NCBI GenBank assembly: GCA_028066595.1
Contig: JALCBJ010000043.1
Location: 1-58,224, forward strand
DNA length: 58,224 nt
Direction of reading: 5' to 3'
Source of the DNA: Thermoanaerobaculia bacterium
Lineage (GTDB): Bacteria > Acidobacteriota > Thermoanaerobaculia > Multivoradales > J023
A program made the translations under genes and the position numbers. The notes under the pieces were generated by a model. It was given only the letters and a program-made list of their open reading frames with translations. It was not told the origin of the DNA and made no database searches. Numbering within the stretch: position 1 is the stretch's first letter; each line of letters begins with the position of its first letter. Positions 26,654 through 35,151 of this stretch are shown here, piece by piece.

Positions 26654-29057
26654 CGATGACCCCAGCTTCTTGTCGGATACGGATCTCACGATCGATCAGG
26701 TTCCGTACGTCCTCGCCCTCGAAAGTATCCAGCTCACCGTCGGGCCAGGTAACCTCGATGCTGGAGATCTCGCTTGCCGCACCCAGGCCGAAGTGCAGCC
26801 GAGTGTCAGATTGGCCACAGTAGCCCGATCCGATCTCCAACCATCGCGTCATGGCGATGGGCCCGTCGTCGCCCCGGGCTACGACCCGTACCCGGGCCCC
26901 CACCGGATCGCGGTTGTGCCGGGAGTCGCCAACCAGCACCACGCGCAGGAAGCTCCCCGCGTCGGGCAACTGATTGATCAGAATCGCCGGCGGGTCGGCG
27001 TTGTTGGCCACCACGAGGTCCTGCTTGCCGTCGTTGTTCAGATCGGCAACCACCAGGGCGCGGCTGTCTTCGATGACGTCGGCGCCAGCGGCCCGGGCGA
27101 CGTCCGCGAACTGGCCGTCACCGAGATTGGCGTAGAGGAGGTTGTACTCGTATCCGTTCCACGAGTTGTTCGAGACGAATTCGGAGCTGAAGAAGAAGCA
27201 TCGCTTGTATCGTTCGACCTGCGCGACCGCGCCGGAGATGAAAGGCAGTCACAAGTCGTCTCGGTTCTTGCCGGATATCCAGCCGTTGGCTGCGAAAAGA
27301 TCGAGATCGGTGTCGTTGTCGAAATCCACGAAGCCGACCCCCCAGCTCCACCCCGCCCGTCGCGTATGGCTGCCGTTCACTTCCCGATACGTCCCGTCGC
27401 CGCGATTGAGGAAGAGGGAGTTTCCCTCGCCCACCATCTTGCCCAGTTCCGGCCACTGATCCCCCAGAAGGCGAAACACTTCCCAGAACGTCGGCAGGTC
27501 GCGCCAGAGGTAGCGGGTCCCCAGGACATTGCGCACGTACTGCTTGATCGTCAGATCTTCACCGAACCACCGCTGATTCGAGTTGATATTGCTGGTGTAG
27601 ACATCCGGCATCCCGTCGCCGTCGACATCTCCGAACGCCAGCCCCATACCGCCGCTGAAGTCGAGGACCCCTGCTTCCTTGGCGACCTCGGAGAATCGGC
27701 CTTCCCCTTCGTTGACATAGAGCGTCTTGCGGCCGAAGTCGTTGGCCACCATCAGATCCGGCCGACCGTCCTGGTTGGCGTCGGCCGCCGCGACGGCCAG
27801 GGACCAGCCCGATCCGCCCACACCCGCCGACTCGGTGACGTCCTCGAAACGGCCACCACCGAGGTTGCGGAAAAGCCGATTGGGCTGACCGTTGGTGGCA
27901 TAGAACGGAATGTCGGGGCAAGCCTCGAAGGCATTGCCGTTGACGGCCAGGTAGAGGTCCAGTGCCCCGTCCGCATCGTAGTCGAGCACGGTCGAGGAGA
28001 CGCTGGGCACCTGGATGTCGAGTCCCGAGCCCTCCGTGCAGTCGGAATACCGCCCATTGCCGTCGTTGCAGTAGAGCTTGTTGGGTACCAGGTACCGAGT
28101 CACCGCCAGGTCTCGGTCCCCGTCGTCGTCGAAGTCGGCGAAGAGACCACAGTGGGCCTGGTCGAGCCCACCGAGTCCCGCCGTGGTGGTGACGTCGCGG
28201 AAGACGGGCGACTCATCCCCTGGCGGCGTGACGTTGCGAAAGAGTCGCGAGGCGACTCCGTCGGCGAAGAAAAGATCGACCCGTCCATCGTCGTCGTAGT
28301 CCGCCGCCGCGACACCGCCCGCCGCGTGCTCGACGACGCCGAATCGCATCGCCGCGCGAGTCGGATCGACGGCGGGATTTCGGCGGTGGACGTAATCGAT
28401 CCCGGCCGCCGCCAGGTCCAGCCGGACGAAGGCGTTGCCCGACCCTGAGAGACGTCGCTGTTCGCTGTCGGCATCGAGATCTTCGCGCACCACCCGCCAT
28501 GGTGCACCGTCTGCCGAATTTCGAACGATCCACCAGCGAAAAGTGAAGCGATCCTCCACCAGTCGACCCCCGCGCTCGCTGCCGCGTAGAGAGAAATTCA
28601 CGGTCAGCGTCGCGCTGCGCTCCGGATCGATTTCTTCGATCAAGTTGATCTTGCACTGAACGGAGTCGATGGCCGCAAGACCCTCGAAGTACTCCGCCCA
28701 GCGCACCGTCAGACCCGAGCGATCGGGCGGGCCGAAACTTCCCGTTTCCAGCGGGCGATACTCGATTCCGGCTCCCTCGACATCGCCCGAGACGCCAAGG
28801 CCGGTGGCCTGCAGTCGCCATGCCCGGCCTTGCGGTGTCGCGAAGTCCTCGGAATAGTGCTCCAGAACCCTGGCGGGGTCTCCGGAGGCGACGGCGGACG
28901 CGTAGTCCTTCAGGAAGTCGTTGATGGTCTTGCCAGCGGCGGAGAACTCTGCGTGCTGGCGGCTCCATCGATTCGATCGATGTGCAATGAACGCGACGAC
29001 CGCCGCCACCACCAGGAGTAGCACGAGAGACACTTTTGCGAGTCGCCGGAGCTTCAA
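26646..29057 (-). pseudogene. FG-GAP/ASPIC-UnbV (CRTAC1-like) protein b, interrupted by in-frame TGA
   Basis: A single open frame of 804 codons except for one TGA at 27251-27249. Upstream of it are an N-terminal membrane segment (VSLVLLLVVAAVVAFIA), a ~200-residue NTF2-like region, and FG-GAP/VCBS repeats with calcium-type motifs (DYDDDGRVDLFFADG, DFDDDGDRDLAVTRY, DYDADGALDLYLAVN). After the stop the same frame continues (YNLLYANLGDGQFADVA, VADLNNDGKQDLVVANN) into a C-terminal ASPIC/UnbV domain (VGARVRVVARG, IEVTWPDGE). The TTG at 29057 has AGGGG at 7 nt and overlaps the upstream stop as TTGA. The TGA follows GKNRDDL; one substitution (TGG or CGA) would restore the frame. It could be a nonsense mutation, sequence error or readthrough. 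Confidence 0.75.
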
Positions 29058-31425
29058 GTTCCGGCCCCTGAGGTCGGACTCTGAGTTCCGGACACGGCCC
29101 GACACACATCCTCATCGAGAACAGTGCGGGCATCGATCTCGACGCGATACGAAGCCCGGCAGTCCGAAACGGGCCAGCGCACCTCTACCGATTCGACCGA
29201 GGTCGCGTCGCCGAGTCCGAACCGTGCGACGAGAGGCCCGCTGCCGAATCCCGTCTTGCCGTCGATGGTCGCGGTACGTACAACCTCGCCGCCGTCCGGG
29301 CGCTGTGCGACGACCCGGATTGCGGCGCCCAGTCCGTGACGGTTCGACTGGCGCCCGCGCAATCTCAGCTCCAGCCAGCTCCCGACCGCCGGGCTCTCGT
29401 TGACGAAGAGCTGGTTGGGCCAGCGATCGCCGGGCCACATCCCGCCGAGACTCGAGATCACGTCTTGGTCTCCGTCGCCATCGAAGTCGAAGAATACGAC
29501 ACCGTGCCCCTTCTGGATCGAACCGAAGCTCTGCATCATCGAAGCATTGTCCGCACGCAACTGGCACTTGGCTCCTTCTCGCCGACCCAGGTAGAGCAGG
29601 TTGGGAAGCTGAAACCAAGGCTCGGGGCCGCCGGTACCGAGATAAACCTCGTAGCAGCCGTCGTTGTCGAGATCGCCGTATGAAGATCCCATGGTCCCGA
29701 TGGCCAGCTCACCCTCGAGAAAATCCTCGACGTCAGACCAGGAACCGTCTGCCAACCGACGAAAGAGGCGGGTGCGTCCCGTAGTGGGGGCACCGATCCG
29801 TCGGCCATAGACCGCCGCCTGCACGCTGGTGCGGGCGCCCGCCAATCCCGCCTGGAGGATCTCGAGCTGTCCGTCGTGGTCGAAATCGACGAACGCAACG
29901 CCGAACCCTGTATCGAAGCGCTGCTGCAACGCAAAGGAACCTCCCTCGTTGCGCAGAAGAACGCTGCCACGGCGTGTCGGACTCGACAGGAAAAGATCCG
30001 GATCGCCGTCGCCGTCGGCGTCACCGAAGGCAGCCCCGAGAATGGCAGCGTCGGAGACGAAAGGACCGATCCCGAGACGCTCCGTCGCGTCCTCGAAGTG
30101 CTCGCCGTTCCATAGAAAGAGCCGCGAGTCGGAGCGCTTCGTGGCCAGGATTCCCTCGACACCGGGAGCGCGGATTCCCCAGCGGGCGACGAAGAGGTCG
30201 AGGTCGCCGTCCCGATCGATGTCGGACCACGCCGAGGTCCAGCTGAACGAGTTTTCCCCAGGTCGGTCGCCGAGCCCGACCTGATCCGTGACGTCGACGA
30301 AGCGCGCATCGCCGACGTTGCGCAGCAACCGATCCGGGTGCAACAAGCTGCCGACGAAAAGGTCATCCGACCATCGGCGTCGAAGTCGGCCGTCGTGACG
30401 ATATGCGGCTGGACGATGCTCTCGAATCCCGCTGCGGCGCTGCGCTCGACGAACCGCCCCTCGGGCTGGCCAGCGCGATTCTCGTAGTAGCGCAATGGAT
30501 CGAAGGAGCCGCCGGTGACCAGGTCGAGATCGCCGTCGCCATCGAAGTCCTCCACCGCGACGCCTTTGCCCGCATCGAAGGTGTCCAGTCCCAACTCCTG
30601 CGCCCGTTCCACCAGTCGCAATTCTGCCGACCTCGCGCGGATCTCCCGGCTGGGGCCGCCGTAGAAGACATCCATCAACGGACCGTCGATGCGCTCGGCA
30701 TCCGAGAGCCGGCCTACCGGCGTACCGCTCGCCAATCGCGCCAGCAAACGCAACCAGCGAATCAGCTCCCGATCCCCGGACGATTCGTCGAGAAGGCGCG
30801 CGAACGTCGTTGCGGCTTCCGCGGCCTGGTGCTGATGATCGCGGGAGGGCAGGGGAAGAGCGCAGGACGCCGCAATGTCGCCCCGCAGGCTTCCCATGCA
30901 GCCCTGCTCCTCGCTTCGCCGAAGCTGGGCCAGGCCGAGCAACAGGAGGTCGTCGAGCGACGACGATGCCGATCCGCGCAGGCTCTCGAAGCCCGCGACG
31001 GCGGCGGCGTAGTCTCCGTCGTGAAAGGCCAGCCGAGCCGCCATCGCGGGACTCGGTGCGGCGCCTCGAGCTGCTGCAAAGTCGAGTTGCCGTGTTGCGT
31101 GATTCGGTCGCAGGCGGCCCAAGTAGTCTGCCCAGTACATCAGCGACCTGGCGATGTTCCAGCTCTCCTGGATCCCACCGTCCAGCAGCTGATGCCGCGT
31201 CGCACGGCTCAGGCCCGGGTAGCGCAGCTGGAGAAAGAGGGCGAGGAGCAGAGTCACCGCCAGTACGGCCAAGGCGAGTCGGGAGCCGGGCGCCCGGAGG
31301 GCGGCATGCCGCCGTGGAGACGGCCGCCGTGGAGACGGCCGCTTTGGAGACGGTAGGAGCTGTCGAGAACGGGATTCTTCTGGTAGGGCTATCGCTCGAG
31401 ACCCCGCAAACGGTAGTACACCCAC
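29054..31425 (-). pseudogene. FG-GAP/ASPIC-UnbV (CRTAC1-like) protein a, frameshifted
   Basis: Two frames together make one CRTAC1-like protein of about 790 aa. The first (to about 30368) encodes a basic PSPRR-repeat N-terminus, one membrane segment (LALAVLAVTLLLALFLQL), a helical TPR-like region and FG-GAP motifs (VEDFDGDGDLDLVTGGS). It ends inside a motif reading DFDADGR. The second frame resumes that motif (DDLFVGSLLHPDRLLRN) and continues through DIDRDGDLDLFVARW and DFDGDGDQDVISSLGG to a C-terminal ASPIC/UnbV domain (GLGAAIRVVAQ, VESVEVRWP). One missing base in or near CGG at 30367-30369 explains the shift. The start is uncertain: GTG at 31425 is in frame but has no clear ribosome site and overlaps the UbiB gene. 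The 3' end overlaps the next gene as TTGA. Confidence 0.72.
31308..31352 (-). repeat. Three tandem 15-bp units encoding Pro-Ser-Pro-Arg-Arg
   Basis: On the plus strand GCCGCCGTGGAGACG occurs twice exactly (31308-31322, 31323-31337) and once with two changes (31338-31352). In the ASPIC/UnbV-a frame each unit is five codons (PSPRR-like), giving a positively charged stretch directly before the membrane segment. Because the unit is 15 bp, copy-number change would keep the frame. Confidence 0.75.
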
Positions 31426-33398
31426 CGGCCGTAGATCGCCAGCCCCAAAACCACTGCGCCCTGGAAGATCGAGTTTGGCAGGACATGGTTCGTCAGGCTG
31501 CCCCAGAGATCGAGGTGCGCGGTCTCGCCCTGAAAGAGGCGCCAGAATCCCACTCCCCCGGCCACCACCAGGGTGCCGCCGAAGAGGGAGGCCACCAGCG
31601 TGAAGAGCGCGATGACGCTGTAGGCCGTCTTGCCGATCAATCGGGAGTAGCGTGCCCCCGGCATGTCCAACGAGCGCTGGGCGCGATAGAGCGCGGCGCG
31701 GGTGGCTTCGAAGACCTGCTCCAGCTCGATGAAGCTCCGGACGCTGAACATGTCGCCCATCTTCTTCTTCAAGCGCTTGCGGGCCCGCTTGCCAGCGCTG
31801 CGCTCGTACTTCACGTACTCCACCTGCTGGTCGATATTTTCGTCCAGGCGCAGAGCGAGAGTGTCCACCAAGAGTGTGGCTCGGATCATCCGTAGGGTGT
31901 TCAGATTCATAGGGATATTGCGGGTTCGCGCCAGCCGTAAGAAATTCATCCAGATCCGCGCCGATGTTTTTTCCCACCACTCCGAGTGCTGCGAGCGATA
32001 TGCGTAGAGATCTTGCCAGAAGACCGTCTCTGTTTCGCTGATCAAGTCGTCGATATCGATCGGCGGCAACGGCTCCAGCAGGTCCATGGCGGCCCGGGCC
32101 ATGGCTCCGACGTCCTCGATCTGTTGGGCGTAGAGAAAGCGCCGCCAGATCTTCCGCTCGCGTTCGGTAAAAGCACCGACCGAGCCGAAGTCGACCAACA
32201 TCAGCACGCTGCCCGGACTGACGATGATGTTGGCGGGATGCAGGTCGGCGTGAAAAAGAAGCCCCTCCAGGCCGGCCCAGCGGGTCACTCGGAGCAAGCG
32301 CCCCGCGATCAGCGTCGGGTCGATGTCGAGAGCCCTAAGGTGAGCGAATCCCGCCTCGTCCTGATTCTCGACGATGGCCAGGACCTCCGTCAGCCACACC
32401 CCCGAGACGAAGTCCTCGACCAGGACCCGTCGGCTGGAGAACTGGACGTAGACGTCGGGGGCACGGACATATTTGAGCTTCGCCTCCTTCGCCCGCTCGC
32501 GGAAGATCTCGATTGCCCGTGCTTCGCTGACGAAATCGAGCTCGCCGAAGAGCATGGTTCCCAGCTCGCGCATGAAGTTGTTGGAGAAGCGTGGCGGCAG
32601 CCAGAAGAGTTCGGCAAGCTTGAGCAGGATTCCCAGCGCTCGCAGATCAGTCGCCAGATCCTGGCCGATCCGCGGTCGGCGCACCTTGACCGCCACGCGA
32701 CGCCCGCCGTGGAGAACAGCTTGATAGACGCAGGCGATGGAGGCGGATCCGATCGGCTCGGGATCGAATACCGCGAAGACTTCGCGCAGCGGCTTACCCG
32801 CCGCGGCCTCGATCTCTGTGATCGCCTCCTCTACCGGAAACGGCGGCACGTCGTCTAGCAGCTTCTCGAGCTCGGCGGCATAGACATAGGAGAGGATGTC
32901 GAGCCGCATGGAGAGCTGCTGACCGACCTTGATGGCCGTCAGGCCCGCCGCCTGCAGCGTCTCTCGCAGGCGTCGTGCACGCCGCTCGATCGAGTTGCGA
33001 CGCAGCAGGGCGTCCCAGGACACGCCGGCTGCGAACCAGAACGCCACCCATAACCAATGCAACAACCGTCTGAAGGTCGAAAAGAGGCCCGCGCGAAATG
33101 ACTCTCCCTGCTGCCGGACCCTTCGTTGCTCGCCGTCTCGCGGCCTGAATCGTGCTTGGCGCCGGGGCAGGCTGGCGACGATCCCGGCGCCGGGCTCGAT
33201 GCCGGAATAGCCGTTCAGATCGACGTAGCTGCCTTCGCCTTCGACCGACACCCCCGATCTGCCGCCGGTCTCCGGATCGGAGCGCAATGCTGCCTGGAGC
33301 GCACGCCAGCGCTCGACCGCGTCCCCAGCCCGCTGTCTCACCTGCGAACAGGCTTCTTCGTCACACTCCGTCCGCGCACCGGGCGCGGATCGACTCAT
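31389..33398 (-). CDS. UbiB/ABC1 (ADCK) atypical kinase family membrane protein
   Basis: A 669-aa member of the UbiB/ABC1 protein-kinase-like family, which supports isoprenoid quinone and other lipid pathways through ATPase or kinase activity. It has the family-specific KxGQ motif (IKVGQQLSMRLD, about residue 155), LDDVPPFP, the Ala-rich nucleotide loop SASIACVYQA, Lys in VAVKVRRP, the catalytic loop FHADLHPANII and DFGSVG. Two C-terminal membrane segments (VIALFTLVASLFGGTLVV and VVLGLAIYGRWVYY) are typical. The ~110-residue N-terminal extension is longer than in UbiB (about 545 aa). The ATG at 33398 overlaps the previous stop as ATGA. It is co-encoded with ASPIC/UnbV proteins rather than ubiquinone genes, so its substrate is open. 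Confidence 0.9.
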   Translation of the reverse strand: MSRSAPGARTECDEEACSQVRQRAGDAVERWRALQAALRSDPETGGRSGVSVEGEGSYVDLNGYSGIEPGAGIVASLPRRQARFRPRDGEQRRVRQQGESFRAGLFSTFRRLLHWLWVAFWFAAGVSWDALLRRNSIERRARRLRETLQAAGLTAIKVGQQLSMRLDILSYVYAAELEKLLDDVPPFPVEEAITEIEAAAGKPLREVFAVFDPEPIGSASIACVYQAVLHGGRRVAVKVRRPRIGQDLATDLRALGILLKLAELFWLPPRFSNNFMRELGTMLFGELDFVSEARAIEIFRERAKEAKLKYVRAPDVYVQFSSRRVLVEDFVSGVWLTEVLAIVENQDEAGFAHLRALDIDPTLIAGRLLRVTRWAGLEGLLFHADLHPANIIVSPGSVLMLVDFGSVGAFTERERKIWRRFLYAQQIEDVGAMARAAMDLLEPLPPIDIDDLISETETVFWQDLYAYRSQHSEWWEKTSARIWMNFLRLARTRNIPMNLNTLRMIRATLLVDTLALRLDENIDQQVEYVKYERSAGKRARKRLKKKMGDMFSVRSFIELEQVFEATRAALYRAQRSLDMPGARYSRLIGKTAYSVIALFTLVASLFGGTLVVAGGVGFWRLFQGETAHLDLWGSLTNHVLPNSIFQGAVVLGLAIYGRWVYYRLRGLER

Positions 33399-33856
33399 CG
33401 AAGAAAGATCGGCCTGCTGAGCGTTCGGAGAACCGGGCGAACCCGCTTCCATACCCGCTTGGTGTCGACGCTTTCCATCAGATCGAGCGGGACCTTGGCC
33501 GATTCCGCCAGCGTCTCACTGGAAGCCACCGCGACGTTAACGAGGGAGTCGCGTAGCGCACCGTCCTTCGCCTTCCGTGCCGACTTCTCCGATCGCTTGC
33601 GGTAGGTACGCATTCCCTTCTCGACGGCCGAAACCATGCGATGGCTGGCCTTGCTCAACCCGCGCTCGAGCCTCTGGATGTCGCGAAGCCCTTTGGAGTA
33701 CTTCTTCCGACGCTTCTTCGCCTGCTTTGGCTGGTCGGCAGACTCCTCCGTCGTCGATCTCTCGGCTGCCGCGTGGGCGGTGTTCTCCACGTCGGCGCTG
33801 GCGCCCTCGTCAGCTTCGGCTGGTTGCTCGGTCGATGCCTGGTCGGTCATGGTCAT
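33395..33856 (-). CDS. Small basic protein, possibly DUF6312-like
   Basis: A 153-aa protein with an acidic, Ala/Glu/Thr-rich first 45 residues and then a strongly basic helical part (KKRRKKYSKGLRDIQRLERG, MRTYRKRSEKSARKAKDG). It ends in RPVLRTLSRPIFLR. There is no signal peptide or membrane segment. It reminds me of the DUF6312 family, which I cannot verify. The stop overlaps the UbiB start (ATGA), so the two are translated together. A basic protein next to a membrane kinase could be an adaptor or a substrate; this is inference. The start may be either of two ATGs at 33856 or 33850. Confidence 0.72.
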   Translation of the reverse strand: MTMTDQASTEQPAEADEGASADVENTAHAAAERSTTEESADQPKQAKKRRKKYSKGLRDIQRLERGLSKASHRMVSAVEKGMRTYRKRSEKSARKAKDGALRDSLVNVAVASSETLAESAKVPLDLMESVDTKRVWKRVRPVLRTLSRPIFLR

Positions 33857-33885
33857 GCGTCCATCCGCTGTCGGTTGTCGTGTTC

Positions 33886-34140
33886 CTACCCGAACGGAAA
33901 AAGAAGTCCGCGCTTGCGCTTCTTGCGCTTGCGCCGATACAGCAGAACCACCGGCACGACGGTTCGCCCGTCGGACTCTTCGGGCTCCCCGAGCTCTTCC
34001 AGCACTGCGTCGACGGCCTCGTAGACCTCGTCCACGAGCGGTCCCTCACCGCGCTTGAGCTGCTTGATCCGCTTGCGTTTTCGCGACCCCAAGTCGACGA
34101 CGATAGGAATCGTACGAGCCGGCTCGTTCGTCTCGTCCAC
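33886..34140 (-). CDS. Small basic protein, possibly DUF6200-like, GTG start
   Basis: An 84-aa protein with conserved-looking IPIVVDLGSRKRKRIKQLKR at the N-terminus, an acidic helix (LVDEVYEAVDAVLEELG) and a basic C-terminus (YRRKRKKRKRG). I recall similar small proteins classified as DUF6200, but cannot verify. The GTG at 34140 has AGAGGAG at 7 nt spacing, and a near-consensus sigma70 promoter lies 32-60 nt upstream. It is the first gene of the UbiB-ASPIC/UnbV-TlpA operon, 29 bp before the next gene. The function is unknown. Confidence 0.72.
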   Translation of the reverse strand: MDETNEPARTIPIVVDLGSRKRKRIKQLKRGEGPLVDEVYEAVDAVLEELGEPEESDGRTVVPVVLLYRRKRKKRKRGLLFPFG

Positions 34141-34171
34141 CTGTATGCTCCTCTAAGTCAGGCCAGAGACC

Positions 34172-34200
34172 AAGATACGGGCTGGCGGCGCGGCCGTCAA
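34172..34200 (-). promoter_or_regulatory. Sigma70-type promoter of the UbiB-ASPIC/UnbV operon
   Basis: Minus strand: TTGACG (34200-34195), 17-bp spacer, TATCTT (34177-34172). Transcription would start near 34165, giving a ~25-nt leader that contains the AGAGGAG ribosome site of the GTG at 34140. Five of six -35 bases and four of six -10 bases match consensus, with optimal spacing, in an otherwise GC-rich region. Confidence 0.7.
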
Positions 34201-34270
34201 GCCGCAGTCCCTCGGTGGAGCCCTGCCTGCCAGAGGTGTGGCACGTCCGGCTGGGATTCACCGCTGCCTG

Positions 34271-34308
34271 AGCCATCCAGGTGGGTGAGTGGCACCCACC
34301 CGATGGCT
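34271..34308 (-). terminator. Long hairpin between the C-x2-C gene and the UbiB operon
   Basis: AGCCATC, CA, GGTGGGTG, loop AGTGG, CACCCACC, C, GATGGCT forms a 15-bp stem with one small internal bulge. It lies 160 bp downstream of the minus-strand gene ending at 34469 and about 70 bp before the operon promoter, so it may end the first transcript. There is no T-run, so it is not a classical intrinsic terminator. The rest of the 328-bp gap (34141-34468) holds only this hairpin and the promoter. Confidence 0.5.
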
Positions 34309-34468
34309 ACCTGGCCAGCCAGCGACGAGCGGAGAACACCGGCCTCACAGCCTGGAAGCTGAGCGAGATCTCAGCTGAATGGACCTCGGGACCGCACCAG
34401 CACCACGGAACGACATGCCCTGGTGGAAGAAGCTGAAGAGACACGCGGCCGCTGAATCGTCGCGCAGA

Positions 34469-34891
34469 TCAGGCCGCCGCGGGAGGTCCTTCTGGGAGCT
34501 CGAGGCCTCTCATCGTGGCATGGATGTCGAGTCGCGCGCGGAGATCGTTGACGCTGCCTCGCAAGCGGTCGAGGGTATCGGGGCCGAGCAGGAGCATGAG
34601 CTCGTCCCCGGACTTCGCCAAGACGCACGGATAGGCACCCGCGGCTACACGTTCGACGTCCGATGGTTGGTCGTCTAGGTGGTAGGTATCGATCGGTACG
34701 CCGATCTCGTCGCGGCAGGAGCGCCACTCCTCCTTCTCACCGGTCAACCCATGGGTCAGGGCACAGAGGGAACAGCCTCTCACCTGAAGCAGCTTCTTGG
34801 CGCTGTCTACGAAGGCGCCTAGCCGGCCGGAATTGGCCGCATATACAAAGATCAGACGATCGATGATTCTCGGGGTATTGGTTGTGCTCAT
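34469..34891 (-). CDS. Uncharacterised cytoplasmic protein with C-x2-C motif
   Basis: A 140-aa protein beginning RIIDRLIFVYAANSGRLGAF and containing GCSLCALTHGLTGEKEEWRS, then DEIGVPIDTYHLDD and SGDELMLLLGP. I recall a family of small uncharacterised proteins with the same IFVYNAxSG and CxLCALTxG segments, sometimes mislabelled as GTPases; no nucleotide-binding loop is visible. The Cys pair could bind metal or be redox-active. The open frame extends to 35164, but the ATG at 34891 has GAGGAGG at 5 nt spacing. It is divergent from the sulfatase-fold gene, with a strong promoter for the latter between them. Confidence 0.8.
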   Translation of the reverse strand: MSTTNTPRIIDRLIFVYAANSGRLGAFVDSAKKLLQVRGCSLCALTHGLTGEKEEWRSCRDEIGVPIDTYHLDDQPSDVERVAAGAYPCVLAKSGDELMLLLGPDTLDRLRGSVNDLRARLDIHATMRGLELPEGPPAAA

Positions 34892-35008
34892 GTGAGCCTC
34901 CTCGCGGAATCTACGGTGGGCCCCGTGGATCGGGTTCACTCTCTGGAGGTCCACGCTCGCTTCGCCTGGTTTCGTCTCGCTACCTGTTGCCGAGGTGCGG
35001 AGATCTTC

Positions 35009-35037
35009 TTGACATGGCGCAGAAGCATAAATATGCT
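35009..35037 (+). promoter_or_regulatory. Sigma70-type promoter overlapped by AGCATA/TATGCT repeats
   Basis: TTGACA (35009-35014), 17-bp spacer, TATGCT (35032-35037): a full consensus -35 box with optimal spacing. The -10 box is the right arm of an inverted repeat AGCATA-AA-TATGCT (35024-35037), and a further AGCATA lies just downstream near 35043. A repressor-type operator overlapping the -10 is possible. The AT-rich block stands out from the GC-rich surroundings. Confidence 0.7.
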
Positions 35038-35151
35038 CCCGTAGCATATTCGATATCCAGATTGCCCCTGCCCGATCCGAAAGCTCCCCATTTGTGTGAC
35101 TCAACGCGCAACGCGCGCGAAAAGAGTGAGACCCCGTCTCTCGAGAATCCG

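Noticed and set aside
27249..27251. Selenocysteine codon in the ASPIC/UnbV-b gene
   Set aside because: No catalytic context for selenocysteine, no obvious Sec-insertion hairpin directly downstream, and the residue context (GKNRDDL then LPFIS) looks like a structural loop.
26358..28448. 696-codon open frame antisense to the ASPIC/UnbV-b and tlpA genes
   Set aside because: No ribosome site or known motif; the minus strand carries FG-GAP and ASPIC/UnbV domains, so this is a GC-rich shadow.
30361..30372. Programmed -1 frameshift in ASPIC/UnbV-a
   Set aside because: The local codons ATG ACC TTT TCG do not form an X-XXY-YYZ slippery heptamer in the right phase, and the break lies within a repeat motif, as expected for an indel.
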